From Bacteroidetes bacterium UBA1941 (GTDB taxonomy: Bacteria > Bacteroidota > Bacteroidia > Chitinophagales > LD1): DNA of 64,000 bases. Location: NCBI GenBank assembly GCA_002336805.1, contig DDEZ01000011.1, forward strand, positions 558,001-622,000, given 5' to 3'. The notes under the pieces were generated by a model, which worked only from the letters and a program-made list of their open reading frames with translations, made no database searches and was not told the origin of the DNA. Position numbers and translations under genes: made by a program. Of the stretch, positions 61,442 to 64,000 are shown one piece after another (position 1 is the first letter of the stretch; the number at the start of each line of letters is the position of its first letter).

Positions 61442-63619
61442 ATGAGAAAACTTGCCATTGTACTGGCACTATGTGCTGTGATGCTACAGGCACATGCCAC
61501 CATTATCTACGTGAATCAGAATGCTACAGGTGCTAATACCGGCACCAGCTGGATCAATGCCTATACCAGCCTGCAGAGTGGCATCAGCGCTACTGTGACT
61601 GGCGATCAGATATGGGTAGCAGCAGGTACCTACAAGCCTACGGCTACCACCAATCGCAGCATCTACTTTGTGATGCCTAGCGGGGTGTCTATATACGGAG
61701 GCTTTGCCGGTACAGAAACTCTGCTGAGCCAGCGGGACTGGGTAGCCAATAGCACCGTGCTGAGCGGTGACATAGGCACCACGGGCTATGCCTATGACAA
61801 CTCGTATCATGTGGTATATGCGTATAGTGTGACCTCCAATACACGCCTTGACGGCTTTACGATACGTGATGGATACGCACGGGATATCAGCTACAATTAT
61901 TATGGCGGGGGGCTGTATATAGCCAATAGTAGCATGACTGTGGCGAACTGCATCTTCACAAATAACTCTACCAACAGTGCCGGTGCGGCCATAGCGCAGA
62001 CGGGCAGCGGCGGCCCTACTACAGGTATACTCAACCTAAGCAACTGCTCACTGGTATACAACACAGGCGGCACCGGAGCAGCGCTCTACCTGCGCGGTAC
62101 CCAGTCTAATATCACACACTGCAATATCTCTGACAATAATGGCTCAGAGGTGGTGTACATCAGCGATGGCACGGCCAATATAGACCGCTGTGTGATATCC
62201 GGCAATAATACCAGTGGAGGCTACGGTACCATGTTTGTAGAAAATCTGGGGGGAGCGATCAATATGTACAACAGCCTGGTAGCGGGCAATCTCTCTGACA
62301 ATACCTCTGGCCTGGAGATACGGCCGGATGATGCACTGACGCAAAGGATATGGAACTGTACCTTTGCCGGAAACAAGAGTACCGGTACCTCTACTGCCTA
62401 CAATGCTACCGTGGTGCTGAGTACCTACACGAATATGAGTAACTGTATCGTGTATGGTAACTATAACGGAAAGTCTGTATGGAGCTATAGCTATGGTGAA
62501 ATGTACAACAACGTGATAGAAGGCAGCCCTACCAATAATACTGGTGCGAATAATACCGCTACAGACCCACTCTTTGTCCATGCGGGCAATGCCTCTCTGG
62601 CACCATTTGATACTACAGGACTAAACTACCAGCTGACCGCTGCCTCCCCTGCCCTGAATAATGGTGATAATACCTACACTACCAGCCCGTACCTGTTGGA
62701 CCTGCTGGACTCTACACGTATCTCAGGCATCACAGTAGACCGGGGCTGCTATGAGCACCAGTACTGCGCCGCTACAGTAGCGATCACACCATCCGGCGCT
62801 ACATCCTTCTGCCAAGGTGGACTGGTGTCACTCTCGGCCAGCACGGGCTCAAGCTATGCGTGGAGCAACGGTGCCTCGGCACAGACCACGGCTGTGAATG
62901 TACAGGGCACCTATACAGTGACGGTGATAGATGGCAATGGCTGCTTTGGTACTGCCTCGCAGGCAGTAACGGTCTACCCTGCCTCGGTGCAGATATCCGG
63001 CAATACCGTACTTTGTCCAAACTCATCTACTACGCTGACTGCCAGCAGTCCTGATGGCAATATCTACCAATGGAGCAATAGCCAGAGCGCGGCAGCTGTC
63101 ACTGTGACGCAAGGCGGCACTTATACGGTGACGGTGACCACGCTGAATAGCTGTACTGCTACAGCCAGCTCAGTGGTAACGATCCACAATACTGCTACAC
63201 CTGTGATATCTCAGAGTGGCAATGTGCTGACGAGCAGCGCGAGCGCAGGCAATCAATGGTATCTGAACGGCACAGCTATCAATGGAGCTACTGGCCATAC
63301 ATACACGGCTACTCAGAGCGGTACCTATACTGTGGTAGTGACAGAGAGCGGCTGTACATCAGATGCTTCTGCGGCGCAGAATGTGATCGTAGCAGGTATC
63401 AGTACTATAGCACCGGAAGGCATATCTATCTATCCTAATCCGGCTACCAATATGATCATGGTGACAGGTATGCATATAAATACTCCTATCGAGATCACTG
63501 ATCTGCGGGGTAAAGTGGTGCTGCACCTCAAGGCCACCAGCGAGAACCAGTCGGTCAATATAGAGGGCCTGGCTCCAGGTATGTATCTTCTAAATGGCGC
63601 GAAGTTCATAAAGGAATAG
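61442..63619 (+). CDS. T9SS surface protein with parallel beta-helix and Ig-like modules
   Basis: 725 residues. Signal peptide (LAIVLALCAVMLQAHAT), then a right-handed parallel beta-helix (about 20-420) with repeating N/G-rich turns such as NCIFTNNSTNS, FTGNKSTGT-like units and SNCIVYGNYNG, then three Ig-like/PKD modules of about 80 residues (YAWSNGASAQTTAVNVQG; YQWSNSQSAAAV; NQWYLNGTAINGATG), and a type A sorting domain at the C-terminus (SIYPNPATNMIMVTG). A sugar-binding or hydrolysing beta-helix is possible, but no catalytic residues are conserved. The upstream gap is filled with hairpin repeats. Confidence 0.87.
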   Translation: MRKLAIVLALCAVMLQAHATIIYVNQNATGANTGTSWINAYTSLQSGISATVTGDQIWVAAGTYKPTATTNRSIYFVMPSGVSIYGGFAGTETLLSQRDWVANSTVLSGDIGTTGYAYDNSYHVVYAYSVTSNTRLDGFTIRDGYARDISYNYYGGGLYIANSSMTVANCIFTNNSTNSAGAAIAQTGSGGPTTGILNLSNCSLVYNTGGTGAALYLRGTQSNITHCNISDNNGSEVVYISDGTANIDRCVISGNNTSGGYGTMFVENLGGAINMYNSLVAGNLSDNTSGLEIRPDDALTQRIWNCTFAGNKSTGTSTAYNATVVLSTYTNMSNCIVYGNYNGKSVWSYSYGEMYNNVIEGSPTNNTGANNTATDPLFVHAGNASLAPFDTTGLNYQLTAASPALNNGDNTYTTSPYLLDLLDSTRISGITVDRGCYEHQYCAATVAITPSGATSFCQGGLVSLSASTGSSYAWSNGASAQTTAVNVQGTYTVTVIDGNGCFGTASQAVTVYPASVQISGNTVLCPNSSTTLTASSPDGNIYQWSNSQSAAAVTVTQGGTYTVTVTTLNSCTATASSVVTIHNTATPVISQSGNVLTSSASAGNQWYLNGTAINGATGHTYTATQSGTYTVVVTESGCTSDASAAQNVIVAGISTIAPEGISIYPNPATNMIMVTGMHINTPIEITDLRGKVVLHLKATSENQSVNIEGLAPGMYLLNGAKFIKE

Positions 63620-63823
63620 TAAGCTTTTGAGCATTGTATAAAATCGTTTCTACCTAAGTGGAGGAGGCATTTTCACCTGCGCTTGGTGTCATCACCAATC
63701 CGCAAACAGGGCGCTAAACTCGTGGTCGGTGATAACACACGATCACAGGCATGTAATCAGTTTGCAAGGATAAACGGCCTCCCCACCCCAAATTCCCTAC
63801 CTTCGCGCAAAATTTGCGATAGC

Positions 63824-64000
63824 ATGGTGACGACTTTTGAGGATCTGAATCTGAATAAGCAGCTGCGTGGTGCGCTGGCGGATATGGGCTTTGTGCAGCC
63901 TACTACGATACAGCGCAAGTCTTTCTCTGTGATCATGTCGGGGCGTGATGTGGTGGGTATAGCACAGACGGGTACGGGGAAGACACTTGCCTTCCTGCTA
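63824..64000 (+). CDS. DEAD-box RNA helicase (5' end only)
   Basis: The first 59 codons (from ATG 63824) are visible: the Q-motif region VTTFEDLNLNKQLRGALADMGF, PTTIQ, and motif I AQTGTGKT. The gene runs off the window. Such helicases (RhlE/DeaD-like) remodel RNA during ribosome assembly or at low temperature. A TACCTTCG box at 63798-63805 resembles a promoter -7 element but lacks a suitable -33 partner. Confidence 0.9.
   Translation, partial: MVTTFEDLNLNKQLRGALADMGFVQPTTIQRKSFSVIMSGRDVVGIAQTGTGKTLAFLL

Noticed and set aside
1..64000. tRNA or rRNA genes
   Set aside because: No cloverleaf with a typical T-arm sequence and no conserved rRNA segment was found by reading either strand; a dedicated tRNA scan would settle it.

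Overview
The window is chromosomal DNA from a Bacteroidota bacterium, most likely of the Chitinophagia type. Four proteins carry type IX secretion (T9SS) C-terminal sorting domains: one type B at 2-193 and three type A at 32928, 46829 and 61442. A PorP/SprF-OmpA fusion, DUF5686, an OstA-like protein and an LptD-like protein are typical of the phylum. Start codons lack Shine-Dalgarno sequences, and the best promoter (48971-49001) fits the Bacteroidota TTG-N20-TAnnTTTG consensus. Base composition is moderate, with AT-richer islands around 4.5-4.9 kb, 5.9-6.6 kb, 53.9-55.3 kb and 57.1-57.2 kb. I see no rRNA, tRNA, CRISPR array, transposase or integrase.

Layout. 0-9 kb: end of a T9SS cargo gene with its PorP/SprF-OmpA partner, a fused alpha/beta 2-oxoacid dehydrogenase E1, a few small or unknown genes, a Dph6-like ATP pyrophosphatase, a DAO-type oxidoreductase and an orphan protein resembling a phage terminase small subunit. 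9.9-18.2 kb: an envelope cluster (OstA-like, MCE/MlaD, N-acetylmuramoyl-L-alanine amidase, LptD-like), interrupted by a DCC thiol oxidoreductase gene and a tandem repeat block. 18.3-24 kb: TMEM175-like channel, GH27 alpha-galactosidase, acid-phosphatase-like phosphoesterase and a DUF5686 outer-membrane protein. 24.4-25.7 kb: phenylalanine 4-hydroxylase behind what looks like a tyrosine-sensing leader-peptide attenuator, then a DUF952 gene. 26-32.8 kb: YqjM-type ene-reductase, enoyl-CoA hydratase, three tandem paralogous lipoproteins, a beta-keto acid cleavage enzyme, another lipoprotein and an SDR. 32.9-43.3 kb: a 1579-residue T9SS surface protein, a CBM9-like secreted protein, ChrA, a LytS/LytTR two-component pair and a BamA/TamA-like barrel. 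43.4-51 kb: cytochrome P450, an ECF42-type sigma factor with two DGPF/YCII proteins, a T9SS M23 peptidase, YceI and a GPH-type transporter. 51-58.7 kb: small unknown genes, AHSA1, BrkB, ferritin, a polytopic membrane protein overlapping prfC, DUF6766. 59-64 kb: a phytoene-desaturase-like oxidoreductase and a beta-helix T9SS protein flanked by dense hairpin repeats, then the start of a DEAD-box helicase.

The most notable signal is at 24432-24556. A 19-codon ORF with three consecutive Tyr codons is followed by a strong intrinsic terminator ending 13 bases before the phenylalanine hydroxylase start, with a possible competing pairing placed as in classical attenuation. Also notable are several families of short interspersed hairpin repeats. 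One paired-hairpin element is present nine times, clustered at 13 kb and 58-61 kb.
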